Shown here piece by piece: positions 8,447-16,426 of a DNA stretch of 64,000 bases. A program made the position numbers and the translations under genes. Location: contig NZ_CP036291.1 of the NCBI RefSeq assembly GCF_007750855.1, forward strand, positions 2,480,001 through 2,544,000, written 5' to 3'. The notes below the pieces were generated by a model, which ran no database searches, was not told the DNA's origin, and was given only the letters and a program-made list of their open reading frames with translations. The DNA is from Pirellulimonas nuda. GTDB taxonomy: Bacteria > Planctomycetota > Planctomycetia > Pirellulales > Lacipirellulaceae. Position 1 is the stretch's first letter, and each line of letters opens with the position of its first letter.

Positions 8447-9754
8447 CTAAAGGGCGGTGACCAGCTCCGTCAGCAAATCGAAAAGTTTGTCGATCTCTGC
8501 AAGGGTAATCGACAGCGGCGGCATCACGTAGACCATCTCTGACTGCGGCCGCAGCCACACTCCCCGCTGGAGCGCCCTCTTGGCGAGCTCACGTCCGGCG
8601 TCGCGACCAAGCGTGAGGTCAAACGCGGCAATCATCCCCCGCTGCCGAGCCCCCACCACACGGGGAGAAGCGGCCAGGCCGCACAGCCGCTCGCCGATGC
8701 GGGCGATCTTTGGCCGCAACGCTTCGAGGGTTTGCTCTTGCTCGAACACGTCGAGGCAGCCCATCGCCGCCGCGCAGGCGAGAGGGTTGCCGCTGAAGGT
8801 ATGTCCGTGGTCGAGCGCCCGCTGCGAATCGCGGGCCCCTAAGAACGCTTGCCAGATCCGCTCCGGAGCCATCATTGCGGAGAGCGGCAGGTATCCCCCG
8901 GAAAGCCCCTTCCCCAGGCAGAGCAGATCGGGGGCCACGCTCTCTTGGTCGCATGCGAACATGGTTCCGGTGCGCCCCATCCCCACGGCCACCTCATCCG
9001 CGATCAGCAGCAGGTCGTGCGCTTGCGTAAGTTGCCGCAGCCCGGCGAGAAAGCCGTGCGGGTGCATCACCATTCCGGCGGCGCATTGCACCAAGGGTTC
9101 GATGACTACCGCGACCAGCTCTTCTGCGTGCTGTTCGAGCAGTCCGCGCACCTCGTCGAGAAAATGAGCGCATGCCTCTTCGGTGGGAGTGCCGGCCGGC
9201 AGACGGCGTGGGTCTGGCAGCGGTGCATAGATGGTGTCAAACAACAGCGGCTGAAAGACGCTAGTGAACCGTTCGATCCCGCTGACACTGGCGGCGCCCA
9301 GCGTGTCGCCGTGATAGGCCTCGCGGAAAGCCAAGAACTTGGTCTTCTGTGGACGCGGCCGATCGCACTGCCGCCAATACTGGAACGCTGTCTTCAGAGC
9401 GACTTCCGTTGCACTCGCGCCGTCGCTGGCGAAGAACACGCGGTCGAGGTCGCCGGGCGCCAAGTCGGCCAGCCGCTTGGCCAGCACGACCGCGGTCTCG
9501 GCGCCCATCCCCAGCGAGGTGCATTGGGCGACTCGATCGAGCTGCCCACGGATCGCCGCGTCGATTGTCGGGTGGCGATGGCCGTGCACCGCGCACCACA
9601 TGCTGCTAGCGGCGTCGAGGTACCGGCGCCCCTCGATGTCGACCAGGTAGCAACCCTCTGCCTTGCGGATCACCAGCGGCTCGTACTCGGCCATCTGGGT
9701 GAACGAGTGCCAGAGGTGCGTGCGGTCCCAGGCGTGAAGCTCTCGGTTGGTCAA
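8447..9754 (-). CDS. bioA: Adenosylmethionine-8-amino-7-oxononanoate aminotransferase
   Basis: A class III PLP aminotransferase of biotin synthesis that converts 7-keto-8-aminopelargonate to 7,8-diaminopelargonate using SAM as amino donor. The 435 residues include HLWHPF-like HLWHSF near 13, SMWCAVHGH (51-59), a D-E-V PLP-binding aspartate near 253 and the Schiff-base lysine K282 in LGKGLSGG. The W-C-x-x-H-G-H pattern near residue 53 favours BioA over other class III aminotransferases. The start is TTG at 9754 on this reading; the sequence immediately after it already aligns with BioA, and no nearby ATG is better. Other biotin genes are not in the window. The SAM hydrolase gene lies upstream on the same strand. 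Confidence 0.9.
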   Translation of the reverse strand: MTNRELHAWDRTHLWHSFTQMAEYEPLVIRKAEGCYLVDIEGRRYLDAASSMWCAVHGHRHPTIDAAIRGQLDRVAQCTSLGMGAETAVVLAKRLADLAPGDLDRVFFASDGASATEVALKTAFQYWRQCDRPRPQKTKFLAFREAYHGDTLGAASVSGIERFTSVFQPLLFDTIYAPLPDPRRLPAGTPTEEACAHFLDEVRGLLEQHAEELVAVVIEPLVQCAAGMVMHPHGFLAGLRQLTQAHDLLLIADEVAVGMGRTGTMFACDQESVAPDLLCLGKGLSGGYLPLSAMMAPERIWQAFLGARDSQRALDHGHTFSGNPLACAAAMGCLDVFEQEQTLEALRPKIARIGERLCGLAASPRVVGARQRGMIAAFDLTLGRDAGRELAKRALQRGVWLRPQSEMVYVMPPLSITLAEIDKLFDLLTELVTAL

Positions 9755-9936
9755 GGTACTCTTTGCCCACGAATCGCGAAAAAGCTAATGAAGGATGGAC
9801 CTAGCTCCATTCCCTAACGACCAACACGATGTCTATTGCTATCGGTCGTATCTATCGACATGCACGTCGTTTCGACAGGCTGCAATCTGATCGCTGACTG
9901 CGAACTAGCTATTTGGTCGATTCGTGGACAGGTCTT

Positions 9937-10722
9937 CTACCAGCGAACGACCACGGGCGTTCCGGCTTTGACGCCGAGCATGATCGCCGCGGAATCTTCT
10001 ACGATGGCCAACTCCAGCGCGCCCCCCGAGCCGACTAGCGCGATCAGCGTCATCGGGGGTTGGTCCGCGTAGGTCTCGTAGATGCCCAAGGTCTGGTGGT
10101 CGTCACACTCAACGGTTACCGACAGGTCACGCGGGACCCCCGTGAGCATTTCGGCCGTGATGTTGGTGATGAGGTTGCCGAACGAGTCGAGCTCGACCAC
10201 TTCGCCCTCGATCCGTTGTCCCACCCGTATCCCCCTGGCCGCGGCAAGCGGCGTCAGTCCATCGATCGCAGGCCCAAGCCGCTCGGGCGCCAAACCAGAG
10301 CAGAGCCGTGCCGCCACCGGCGCCATGATGTCGCGACCATGAAAGGTGCGCGAGACATCGGGCAGCCAATACTCGGCTTCCGAAACCGTGTGCAGTTTAC
10401 GGGGCTTTTGCTCGACAGCCAACAGTCCCAGCAGGCCGTTGTCGGGGCAGACATAGCGCTGGTCGCCTATCTCGGCGTAGACGATCCGTCGGTCACTCCC
10501 GACCCCCGGATCGATCACCGCCAAATGGAGCGTGCCGGCCGGGAACCAGGGGGTTGCTTCAACCAGCACCCTTGCCCCAGCCGCGATATCTTGCGGAGGG
10601 ACGCAGTGCGAGATGTCGACAACGGTTAGGTCGGGCGCGATCGACAAAGCGACCCCTTTCATTGCTGCGACATACCGGCTCCCTTCGCCGAAATCGGTCG
10701 TCAGCGTTAGGATTGGCCGCAT
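9937..10722 (-). CDS. SAM hydroxide adenosyltransferase (SAM hydrolase, DUF62 family)
   Basis: Family members cleave S-adenosylmethionine with water to adenosine and L-methionine; a few relatives use chloride or fluoride. The 261 residues show the family start ILTLTTDFG, then D71-PGVGSD-R78 and H128 in TFHGRD, which correspond to the Asp-Arg-His set of characterised archaeal hydrolases. The C-terminal half with S-F-G-N-L-I-T-N is the second domain. The start ATG 10722 is chosen because the family motif begins five residues in; the upstream in-frame extension looks random. It lies between gatB and bioA on the same strand. No halogenase-specific insertion is seen, so hydrolase is more likely. 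Confidence 0.88.
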   Translation of the reverse strand: MRPILTLTTDFGEGSRYVAAMKGVALSIAPDLTVVDISHCVPPQDIAAGARVLVEATPWFPAGTLHLAVIDPGVGSDRRIVYAEIGDQRYVCPDNGLLGLLAVEQKPRKLHTVSEAEYWLPDVSRTFHGRDIMAPVAARLCSGLAPERLGPAIDGLTPLAAARGIRVGQRIEGEVVELDSFGNLITNITAEMLTGVPRDLSVTVECDDHQTLGIYETYADQPPMTLIALVGSGGALELAIVEDSAAIMLGVKAGTPVVVRW

Positions 10723-10740
10723 CGCACCGCCACGAGGTTG

Positions 10741-10880
10741 ACCACGGATAGCACGGATTCCACGGCTAAAACAGCCACAAAGAGGCACAATAAAAGTTCG
10801 TGTTACTCCTCAGCGGTCGGAATAGATTGAACGACGCAGCGAGGAGATTTTCTCATCCTTGGACAAACGTTTCTTTGTGC
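10741..10880. repeat. Decayed CACGGAT / CACAAAG intergenic repeat
   Basis: Between the SAM hydrolase start and gatB, ACCACGGATAGCACGGATT (from 10741) has a 10-bp rhythm of CACGGAT. It is followed by CACAAAGAGGCACA (from 10776), and an inverted copy of the second part lies near 10868-10880 (TTTCTTTGTGCTTTTC). Similar wording recurs at 51654. No coding sequence is seen. Confidence 0.45.
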
Positions 10881-10902
10881 TTTTCCGAGCCTTTCCTTCA
10901 GG

Positions 10903-12381
10903 CTATCCGTTCGCGTCTGCAGCGATCAGCTCCAAGCAGATCGCTCGCACGCGGCCCGGGTCCGCGTTTGGATTCTGCTTCTTGGCTTGCCCGATTAGCG
11001 CCCCGACGGCCTGCTGCTTGCCGGCGAGCACATCCGCCACGATTTTCGTGTTGGCCGCGAGCAATGTCCGGCAGATCTCCACCAGGGCGCTCTCGTCCAC
11101 GGCCGCGATCCCGAGCCGGTCCATTGCCGCCTCGACATCGATCCCTGCTTCGACCATCAGGTCGAACGCCTCGCGGGCTCGTGGGCCGGGGAGGTCTCCC
11201 GAGCCGGTTTTCTGAATCAATGCTGCGAGCCGGTCGGCGCCGACCGGGAACGTGTCCAGCGTGTGCTCCTCCCCCTTGAGCACCCGCAGCACATGCTGCG
11301 TCACCCAGTTGGCCGCGGAGGACGGGTCGCCCGATCGGTCGGCCGCCACAAGGTAATACTCAACCAGCGGCCGGCCCTGATTGACCATCACGTCGGCGTC
11401 GTAGGGCGACAACCCGTAAGAAGTCTCCAGCCGGCTCCGTAGCGCAGCCGGCAATTCCCCCAACGCGCCGCGGAGCTCCTCGACCTGTGATTCGGTCAGC
11501 TCGACCGGCGCCAAGTCGGGGTCCGGGAAGTAGCGGTAGTCACTCGACTCTTCCTTGCTCCGCTGTCCACGGGTGACGCCGGAGGCGTCGTCCCAGCCGC
11601 GTGTTTGCTTGGGGACGTCGCCGATCTTCTGCCCGGTTTCTTGCCACACCCGCCACTGCCGGTCCGCCTCGTAGTCGATGGCCCGCTCGACGGCGCGGAA
11701 GCTGTTCATGTTCTTAATCTCTACGATCGGCGTTGCGGCTTTTCCCCCCGCCCCGTCAATGTGGAGATTGACGTTCGCGTCGACCCGCAGGCTCCCCTCC
11801 TGCATGTTGCAGTCCGAGACGCCGAGGTACGTCAGCAGCAGCCTCAGCTCGGTCAGGTAGGCGCGGGCCTCGGCCGAGCTGCGGAGGTCGGGCTCGCTGA
11901 CGATCTCCAGCAGAGGCGTGCCGGTGCGGTTGAGATCGATCACGCTATCGGCGCGGCCCGCCACCTCGTCGTGCATGCTCTTGCCGGCGTCTTCTTCCAG
12001 GTGGGCGCGGATGATCCGTACCCGCTTCGGCTCGAATCGGCCCTTCGGGTCGGCGATCTCCAGCCACCCTCCCTCAGCGATCGGCTGGTCGTATTGGCTG
12101 ATCTGGTACCCCTTGGGGAGGTCGGGGTAGTAGTACTGTTTGCGGTCCCACTTGGTGGACGCGGCGATCTGGCAGTTGATCGCCAGCCCCGTCTTCGCGG
12201 CAAGCAGCACCGCTTGTTGGTTCATCACCGGCAGGCTCCCCGGCAGTCCAATGCAGACGGGGCAGGTCTGAGTGTTCGGCGACGCGCCAAATGTGGTCGC
12301 GCAGCCGCAGAACAGCTTGCTCTGGGTCGAGAGCTGAACGTGGACTTCGAGGCCGATGACGGTTGTGTACTCGTTGGGCAT
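10903..12381 (-). CDS. gatB: Aspartyl/glutamyl-tRNA(Asn/Gln) amidotransferase subunit B
   Basis: GatB binds the misacylated tRNA and, with GatA and GatC, converts Glu-tRNA(Gln) and/or Asp-tRNA(Asn) to the amidated form in an ATP-dependent reaction. The 492 residues begin with the family hallmark IGLEVHVQL, followed by the Zn-site region CGC...CPVCIGLPG (about 26-48), KGYQISQYDQP and, at the C-terminus, the helical and YqeY-like tail. ATG 12381 fits the usual start, and GCGGACAAAA directly upstream belongs to a repeated intergenic element. It is the last of three gat genes on this strand, 264 bp after gatA, so co-transcription is likely but the gap is unusual. Confidence 0.96.
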   Translation of the reverse strand: MPNEYTTVIGLEVHVQLSTQSKLFCGCATTFGASPNTQTCPVCIGLPGSLPVMNQQAVLLAAKTGLAINCQIAASTKWDRKQYYYPDLPKGYQISQYDQPIAEGGWLEIADPKGRFEPKRVRIIRAHLEEDAGKSMHDEVAGRADSVIDLNRTGTPLLEIVSEPDLRSSAEARAYLTELRLLLTYLGVSDCNMQEGSLRVDANVNLHIDGAGGKAATPIVEIKNMNSFRAVERAIDYEADRQWRVWQETGQKIGDVPKQTRGWDDASGVTRGQRSKEESSDYRYFPDPDLAPVELTESQVEELRGALGELPAALRSRLETSYGLSPYDADVMVNQGRPLVEYYLVAADRSGDPSSAANWVTQHVLRVLKGEEHTLDTFPVGADRLAALIQKTGSGDLPGPRAREAFDLMVEAGIDVEAAMDRLGIAAVDESALVEICRTLLAANTKIVADVLAGKQQAVGALIGQAKKQNPNADPGRVRAICLELIAADANG

Positions 12382-12382
12382 T

Positions 12383-12637
12383 TTTGTCCGCTAATGCTGC
12401 GAATGGGGCGAATACGGACGAAGGCTAGGGAGTCCAAACTAGGCGTTCGTACAGGAGTTTCGGGTGCTTACCGAAGTTGATGAGACGACCAAGTGGGAGG
12501 TGGGTTGATCGTAGGTAATTCAGCACGACAGCCCGATGCTCCTCAAAGCAAGCCCCAACGATTCGATAGCATTCGTCCGGGAGGAATAGAACCGCCATCT
12601 ATCGTTATTCGTCCTATTCGCGACATTCGCGGACAAA
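12383..12637. repeat. Inverted pair of GCGAAT-rich elements in the gatA-gatB gap
   Basis: A 40-bp element next to the gatB start (12383-12422, TTTGTCCGCTAATGCTGCGA...) has an imperfect inverted partner at 12607-12637 (reverse complement starting TTTGTCCGCGAATGTCGCGA). The pair flanks nearly all of the 264-bp gap between gatA and gatB. It could fold the transcript or be a decayed mobile repeat. GCGAAT-type wording also occurs at 51710-51756. Confidence 0.5.
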
Positions 12638-12645
12638 CGTCGGTG

Positions 12646-14163
12646 TCACTCGCCGCGAGCCAACTCGTACATCCTCGCCGCTCTAAGCAGCCTGTCTTCC
12701 TCGAGTGCCGGCGCCGTGAGGTGCAGGCCGATTGGCAGGCCGCTGGCCGTCTCGCCGCACGGCAGGCTGATGGCTGGTAGCCCGGCTAGGTTGGCGCCCA
12801 CGGTGTAGAGGTCAAGCAGGTACATCGCTAGTGGATCGCTCGCCAGCTCGCCCAGCTTGAAGGCCGGCGACGGCGTGCAGGGGCCGGCGATCAGGTCGAC
12901 CTTCTCGAACGCCGCGTCGTAGTCCTGCCGGATCAGCCGGCGGACCTTTAGGGCCTTAAGGTAGTAGGCGTCGTAGTAGCCGGCGCTGAGGGCGTACGTG
13001 CCGATCATGATCCGGCGCTTCACCTCGGGGCCAAACGCCTCGCTGCGCGAGCGGCGGTAGAGCCGCACAAGGTTCGAGTCGAGACCGTCGGCCGCGCGCG
13101 TGTCGCCTGCGGCGAGAAGCGCTTTACGCTCCGCGGCCAGCTCCTGCGCCACCGCCGCTTCGTCGGCCCGGTAGCCGTAGTGGATTCCGTCGTAGCGGGC
13201 CAGGTTGCTGGACGCTTCGCAGGGGGCGATCACGTAGTAGGTGGCCACAGCAAAGCGGCTGTGCGGCAGTTCGACCTCAATGACCTTGGCGCCGAGCGAC
13301 CGATAGGCGTCGATGGCGGCCCGCACCGCCGCGTCGATCTCGCCGTCGAGCCCCTTGGCGAAGTGCTCAGGGACGAGGCCAATCTTCAACCCGGCTAGCG
13401 GCTCGTTGACCGTTGTGTGACAGGCCGTCGGCGGCAGCGGCAGCGAGGTCGAATCGAGCGGGTCGTGTCCGCTGATCGCGTCAAGCAGCAACGCCACGTC
13501 CTCTACGGTTCGGCCCATGGGGCCGACTTGGTCGAGGCTGCTGGCAAAGGCCACCAGCCCGTACCGGCTGATACGGCCGTAGGTTGGCTTAAGCCCGACA
13601 ATTCCGCACAGCGCGGCCGGTTGGCGGATCGAGCCCCCCGTGTCGCTGCCGATCGCCAGGGGCGCCATCCCGGCGGCGACGCACGCGGCCGAGCCTCCAC
13701 TCGAGCCGCCCGGCGATCGCTCGGGGTCGCGTGGGTTCCGCGTCTGCTGAAACGCCGAGTTCTCGGTAGATCCCCCCATCGCGAACTCGTCGAGGTTCGT
13801 CCGCCCGATTAGCACGGCGCTTTCGGCCTTAAGCCGGGCGACAACCGTAGAGTCGTAAGGCGGGGAGAAGCCTTCCAGCATCCTCGAAGCGCACGTGGTG
13901 AGCTGATCACTGTCGCAGAGGTTGTCCTTGATCGCGATCGGCAGACCGGCGAGCGGTCCTACGGGGGCGCCTTGGGCGCGCTCGAGGTCCACCGCTTCGG
14001 CCTGCGCGAGAGCCGGCTCATCGGAGGTGCTCAGGAAGGCGCCGATGGTGGGATCAAGCTCGGCGATGCGGGCCAAGTGCTGCTGAGTAAGCTCCAGGGC
14101 GGTCACGTCACCGCGCACCAAGGCGTGGAGCTGATGGCGTGCCGAGGTGTCGAGCAGTGCCAT
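12646..14163 (-). CDS. gatA: Aspartyl/glutamyl-tRNA(Asn/Gln) amidotransferase subunit A
   Basis: GatA is the amidase subunit that releases ammonia from glutamine for the GatCAB reaction. All three residues of the Ser-cisSer-Lys triad are visible: K79 (PIAIKDN), S154 (GGSSGGSA) and S178 ([11 protein letters not shown]), at the positions known for characterised GatA proteins. The length of 505 residues is normal. ATG 14163 gives the usual short N-terminal helix; no Shine-Dalgarno is evident, as for several genes here. It follows gatC by 63 bp on the same strand and precedes gatB, so the order is gatC-gatA-gatB. Confidence 0.96.
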   Translation of the reverse strand: MALLDTSARHQLHALVRGDVTALELTQQHLARIAELDPTIGAFLSTSDEPALAQAEAVDLERAQGAPVGPLAGLPIAIKDNLCDSDQLTTCASRMLEGFSPPYDSTVVARLKAESAVLIGRTNLDEFAMGGSTENSAFQQTRNPRDPERSPGGSSGGSAACVAAGMAPLAIGSDTGGSIRQPAALCGIVGLKPTYGRISRYGLVAFASSLDQVGPMGRTVEDVALLLDAISGHDPLDSTSLPLPPTACHTTVNEPLAGLKIGLVPEHFAKGLDGEIDAAVRAAIDAYRSLGAKVIEVELPHSRFAVATYYVIAPCEASSNLARYDGIHYGYRADEAAVAQELAAERKALLAAGDTRAADGLDSNLVRLYRRSRSEAFGPEVKRRIMIGTYALSAGYYDAYYLKALKVRRLIRQDYDAAFEKVDLIAGPCTPSPAFKLGELASDPLAMYLLDLYTVGANLAGLPAISLPCGETASGLPIGLHLTAPALEEDRLLRAARMYELARGE

Positions 14164-14226
14164 GGCGGCCGGCAGAGAGTAAGAGGGGCCCGGCGGCGTG
14201 TCGGCGGAGACAGGCGCCGGTCGCCG

Positions 14227-14517
14227 TCACTCGCCCAGCACAGCGGGGGCGAGGTAGCCTTCGTGGTTGTGTTTAGGGGCGCTGGCCAGGGCGGATTCGC
14301 GCAACAAGCTCGTGCGGCGCAGGTCCTCCCGGAGGACATTTCGCAGCTCCACGGCGTGGGCCATTGGCTCGACCCCGTCGGTGTTGACCGCGTTGAGCTG
14401 GTCGACGTACTCCAAGATGGCCGCCACTTGCGGCGTCATCGTGGCCAGCTCTTCGTCAGTAAGCGTCAACCGTGCGAGAAGCGCCACTTTTTCAAGGTCG
14501 GCCCGTGAGATCGCCAT
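14227..14517 (-). CDS. gatC: Aspartyl/glutamyl-tRNA(Asn/Gln) amidotransferase subunit C
   Basis: A 96-residue protein that wraps around GatA and stabilises the GatCAB heterotrimer. It starts with the family pattern VALLARLTLTDEE and contains ILEYVDQLN and VEPMAHA, then a C-terminal extended belt ending near YLAPAVL. First gene of the gatC-gatA-gatB group, 54 bp downstream of rpmB. Confidence 0.93.
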   Translation of the reverse strand: MAISRADLEKVALLARLTLTDEELATMTPQVAAILEYVDQLNAVNTDGVEPMAHAVELRNVLREDLRRTSLLRESALASAPKHNHEGYLAPAVLGE

Positions 14518-14571
14518 GACTCGTCTCCCGTGAAGAACCCCTTACTAAGAAGTATCGAGTCTGCAGGCGAA

Positions 14572-14841
14572 CTACTTCACGGCCACTGGCACCTTAAACG
14601 GCGCCTGCTGGACCTTCTTGACAACCGCGCCGCTGCGGATGCACTGCACACACACCAGCAGGTGCCGGCCATTGCCATCCTCACCGGCAACCTTCACGCG
14701 TTGCAGGTTGGGCTTGAACTTGCGGCGGGTGATGCCGGTGATCTTGGTGCCGACGCCTCCCAAGTACTTCCGCTTACCGCGGATCGCGACCGTGTTGCCA
14801 ACTTGGGGAAGCTTCGCGCAGATTTCGCACTGACGGGCCAT
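14572..14841 (-). CDS. rpmB: 50S ribosomal protein bL28, zinc-binding form
   Basis: An 89-residue ribosomal protein of the large subunit. It begins MARQCEIC and keeps the bL28 core, including G-N-T-V, RKFKPNLQRV and the C-terminal CVQC region. The two Cys pairs (C-E-I-C and C-V-Q-C) form the zinc-binding version of bL28. ATG 14841 is chosen because it matches the family beginning; a 33-residue in-frame extension upstream is not conserved in bL28 proteins. It sits between the histidinol-phosphatase-like gene and gatC. Confidence 0.95.
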   Translation of the reverse strand: MARQCEICAKLPQVGNTVAIRGKRKYLGGVGTKITGITRRKFKPNLQRVKVAGEDGNGRHLLVCVQCIRSGAVVKKVQQAPFKVPVAVK

Positions 14842-14959
14842 GGCTAATCGAAGGGGTTTGCAACAAACGTGGAGTGGCGCCGAGCCCCAGCGGGCGTTTC
14901 GGCCGGTTACCTCAGAATTCAGCAGTATACGGATTGCCACGCGGTACGCAATGCGGCTC

Positions 14960-15787
14960 TCAAGAGGCCAGAATGTCTAGCACAGCCTGGTGAACCTGCC
15001 CGTTTGTCGCCAGCGCGTCGCCAGAATGGACGGTTGCTTCGCCGCGCCAATCGGTGAACCTGCCCCCCGCCTCGGTCACGATCGGCATCAACGCCGCTGC
15101 GTCCCAGAGATTCATGATTGGGTCCAGCATCACGTCGGCCCGACCCCCGACCAACATCAGGTAGCCGTAGCCGTCGCCCCAAGTCCGCACCAACCGGGCC
15201 GAATCTTGCAGTTGGAGGTACTTCGTCAACGCGTCGCCCGAGCGATTGCGTCGGAAACTTACGACCTCACTGGTAAGCACCAGCGATTCGTCCAGCGATC
15301 CACAGCTAGAGACCTGGCCTGGGCGGTCCGCTGCCCCGCTGCGTCCCGATAGACGACACCCCTGCCCGATTGCGGCCCAGGCCGTTTCTCCCGTGGCCGG
15401 CGAATGGATTACGCCGGCCTGCGGTTTACCGCAGTCCGGCGTGTCGCCGGTCAGGACCCCAATCAGCGTCGTGTAAAGCGGGACGCCGTGGATGAACGAC
15501 TTGGTGCCGTCGATGGGGTCGAGAACCCAGGTGTAGCCGGAATCGCCCGGCGAGGCGCCGAACTCCTCGCCGACCACCGCGTCGCCCGGGAACTCTGCGG
15601 CGATCCGCTCGCGGAGCAAGGTTTCGGCCGCCCGGTCGGCTGCGGTGACGGGCGAACCGTCGGACTTGCGATCAACCGCCAGGGACGCCGAGCGGAAGTA
15701 GTCCAAGGTGACCGCTCCTGCTTCGTGGGCGATCTGCACAGCAAACTCCAGCCGCTGGGCGACTTGGCTCTGGGTGGGTTGGGGCAT
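14960..15787 (-). CDS. hisN: Inositol-monophosphatase-family enzyme, probably histidinol-phosphatase
   Basis: A 275-residue metal-dependent phosphatase. Conserved metal-site motifs are G-E-E (73-75), DPIDGT (90-95) and W-D-A-A-A-L near residue 230. The segment WVLDPIDGTKSFIHGVPLY and the later RTWGDGYGYLML region resemble HisN-type histidinol-phosphatases (histidine biosynthesis, L-histidinol phosphate to L-histidinol) more than general inositol monophosphatases. The exact substrate is inferred; inositol phosphate or PAP remain possible. AGGAG lies 11 nt upstream of ATG 15787. No other his gene is in the window. A duplicated 38-bp element sits just upstream. Confidence 0.82.
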   Translation of the reverse strand: MPQPTQSQVAQRLEFAVQIAHEAGAVTLDYFRSASLAVDRKSDGSPVTAADRAAETLLRERIAAEFPGDAVVGEEFGASPGDSGYTWVLDPIDGTKSFIHGVPLYTTLIGVLTGDTPDCGKPQAGVIHSPATGETAWAAIGQGCRLSGRSGAADRPGQVSSCGSLDESLVLTSEVVSFRRNRSGDALTKYLQLQDSARLVRTWGDGYGYLMLVGGRADVMLDPIMNLWDAAALMPIVTEAGGRFTDWRGEATVHSGDALATNGQVHQAVLDILAS

Positions 15788-15817
15788 GGGGGCTATCGCT
15801 CCTAGCTTGAATTGGCA

Positions 15818-15892
15818 GGAAGACTCGGGTTCCGCTGGGCGCCCCCACTTTGGTAGGAAGATACGGGTTCCGCCGGTCGCCCCAACTATAGG
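15818..15892. repeat. Tandem direct repeat, 38-bp period
   Basis: Two imperfect copies start at 15818 (GGAAGACTCGGGTTCCGC...) and 15856 (GGAAGATACGGGTTCCGC...). The next bases, GGGCGCCCC and GGTCGCCCC, also correspond. They lie between the divergent phosphatase and 109-residue genes. A related string GGTAGGAAGATTCGG occurs at 47955-47969 upstream of rlmI. They may be paired regulator sites or a dispersed repeat. Confidence 0.5.
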
Positions 15893-15909
15893 TCCGCACA
15901 GGATTTAGC

Positions 15910-15937
15910 TTGATGGCTGGCGGTCGGCGTTTAGAAT
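15910..15937 (+). promoter_or_regulatory. Sigma-70-type promoter for the 109-residue gene
   Basis: TTGATG (15910-15915, 4 of 6) and TAGAAT (15932-15937, 5 of 6) are separated by 16 bp. Transcription would begin near 15944, about 60 nt before ATG 16007. The TAGAATGG wording also precedes the SecA-like gene. Confidence 0.5.
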
Positions 15938-16006
15938 GGCGAGAAGAGCGGCGTCCGTCAAACCGCTCGGCGTAATACACTGGCCTCCAAGGATGAAGGT
16001 CTACCC

Positions 16007-16336
16007 ATGTCGGCTTTTAGCAAGAGATCTGCAGCGATTGTCCTAGGCGTGGCGATCGCACTTGTTTACGCACTCCCTACACCCGCGCAGGAAACGACAA
16101 GGCCAACCGCTCAGACCGCCGCTATCCAAACGCACTTGCTCTCCGGCGAAGGAGGCGATGGGTTGCTGGTAGTGGTTGACGCGGCCCGCTCCGCGATCGC
16201 TACCTATCGGGTGAGCGCGAAGACAGGCCAACTGACGCTCAGCAGCGTTCGCCAGATCGGACCCGACCTGCAGATCGACAACTACAACAGCGGTGGGCCC
16301 ACGCCCCAGGAAATCCGCAGCGGTTTCGGCAGCTAA
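16007..16336 (+). CDS. Small exported protein of unknown function
   Basis: A 109-residue protein with a signal peptide (about 1-27: basic start, hydrophobic core, cleavage after P-T-P-A). The mature part begins with a Thr/Ala-rich linker, then a beta-like segment LLVVVDAARSAIATYRVS and T-G-Q-L-T-L-SSVRQIGPDLQ, and ends at QEIRSGFGS. The A-x-Y-R-V-x-x-x-T-G-x-L-T-L and LQIDNYN pattern recalls a family of small planctomycete proteins I have seen only as hypothetical. It is the first gene of a plus-strand run that continues with the membrane-anchored HTH gene 90 bp later. Confidence 0.65.
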   Translation: MSAFSKRSAAIVLGVAIALVYALPTPAQETTRPTAQTAAIQTHLLSGEGGDGLLVVVDAARSAIATYRVSAKTGQLTLSSVRQIGPDLQIDNYNSGGPTPQEIRSGFGS

Positions 16337-16426
16337 CGCCGCGAGCACCGCTGTTTCATTCAGGCCATGGGAGGGCCGCCAGCCACACGCAATCGAAAGC
16401 ACCTCAACGCGCAGACAGACTCCCTC

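Noticed and set aside
8849-9817. 322-residue plus-strand frame opposite bioA
   Set aside because: Opposes a complete BioA with catalytic Lys; composition is that of a shadow frame.
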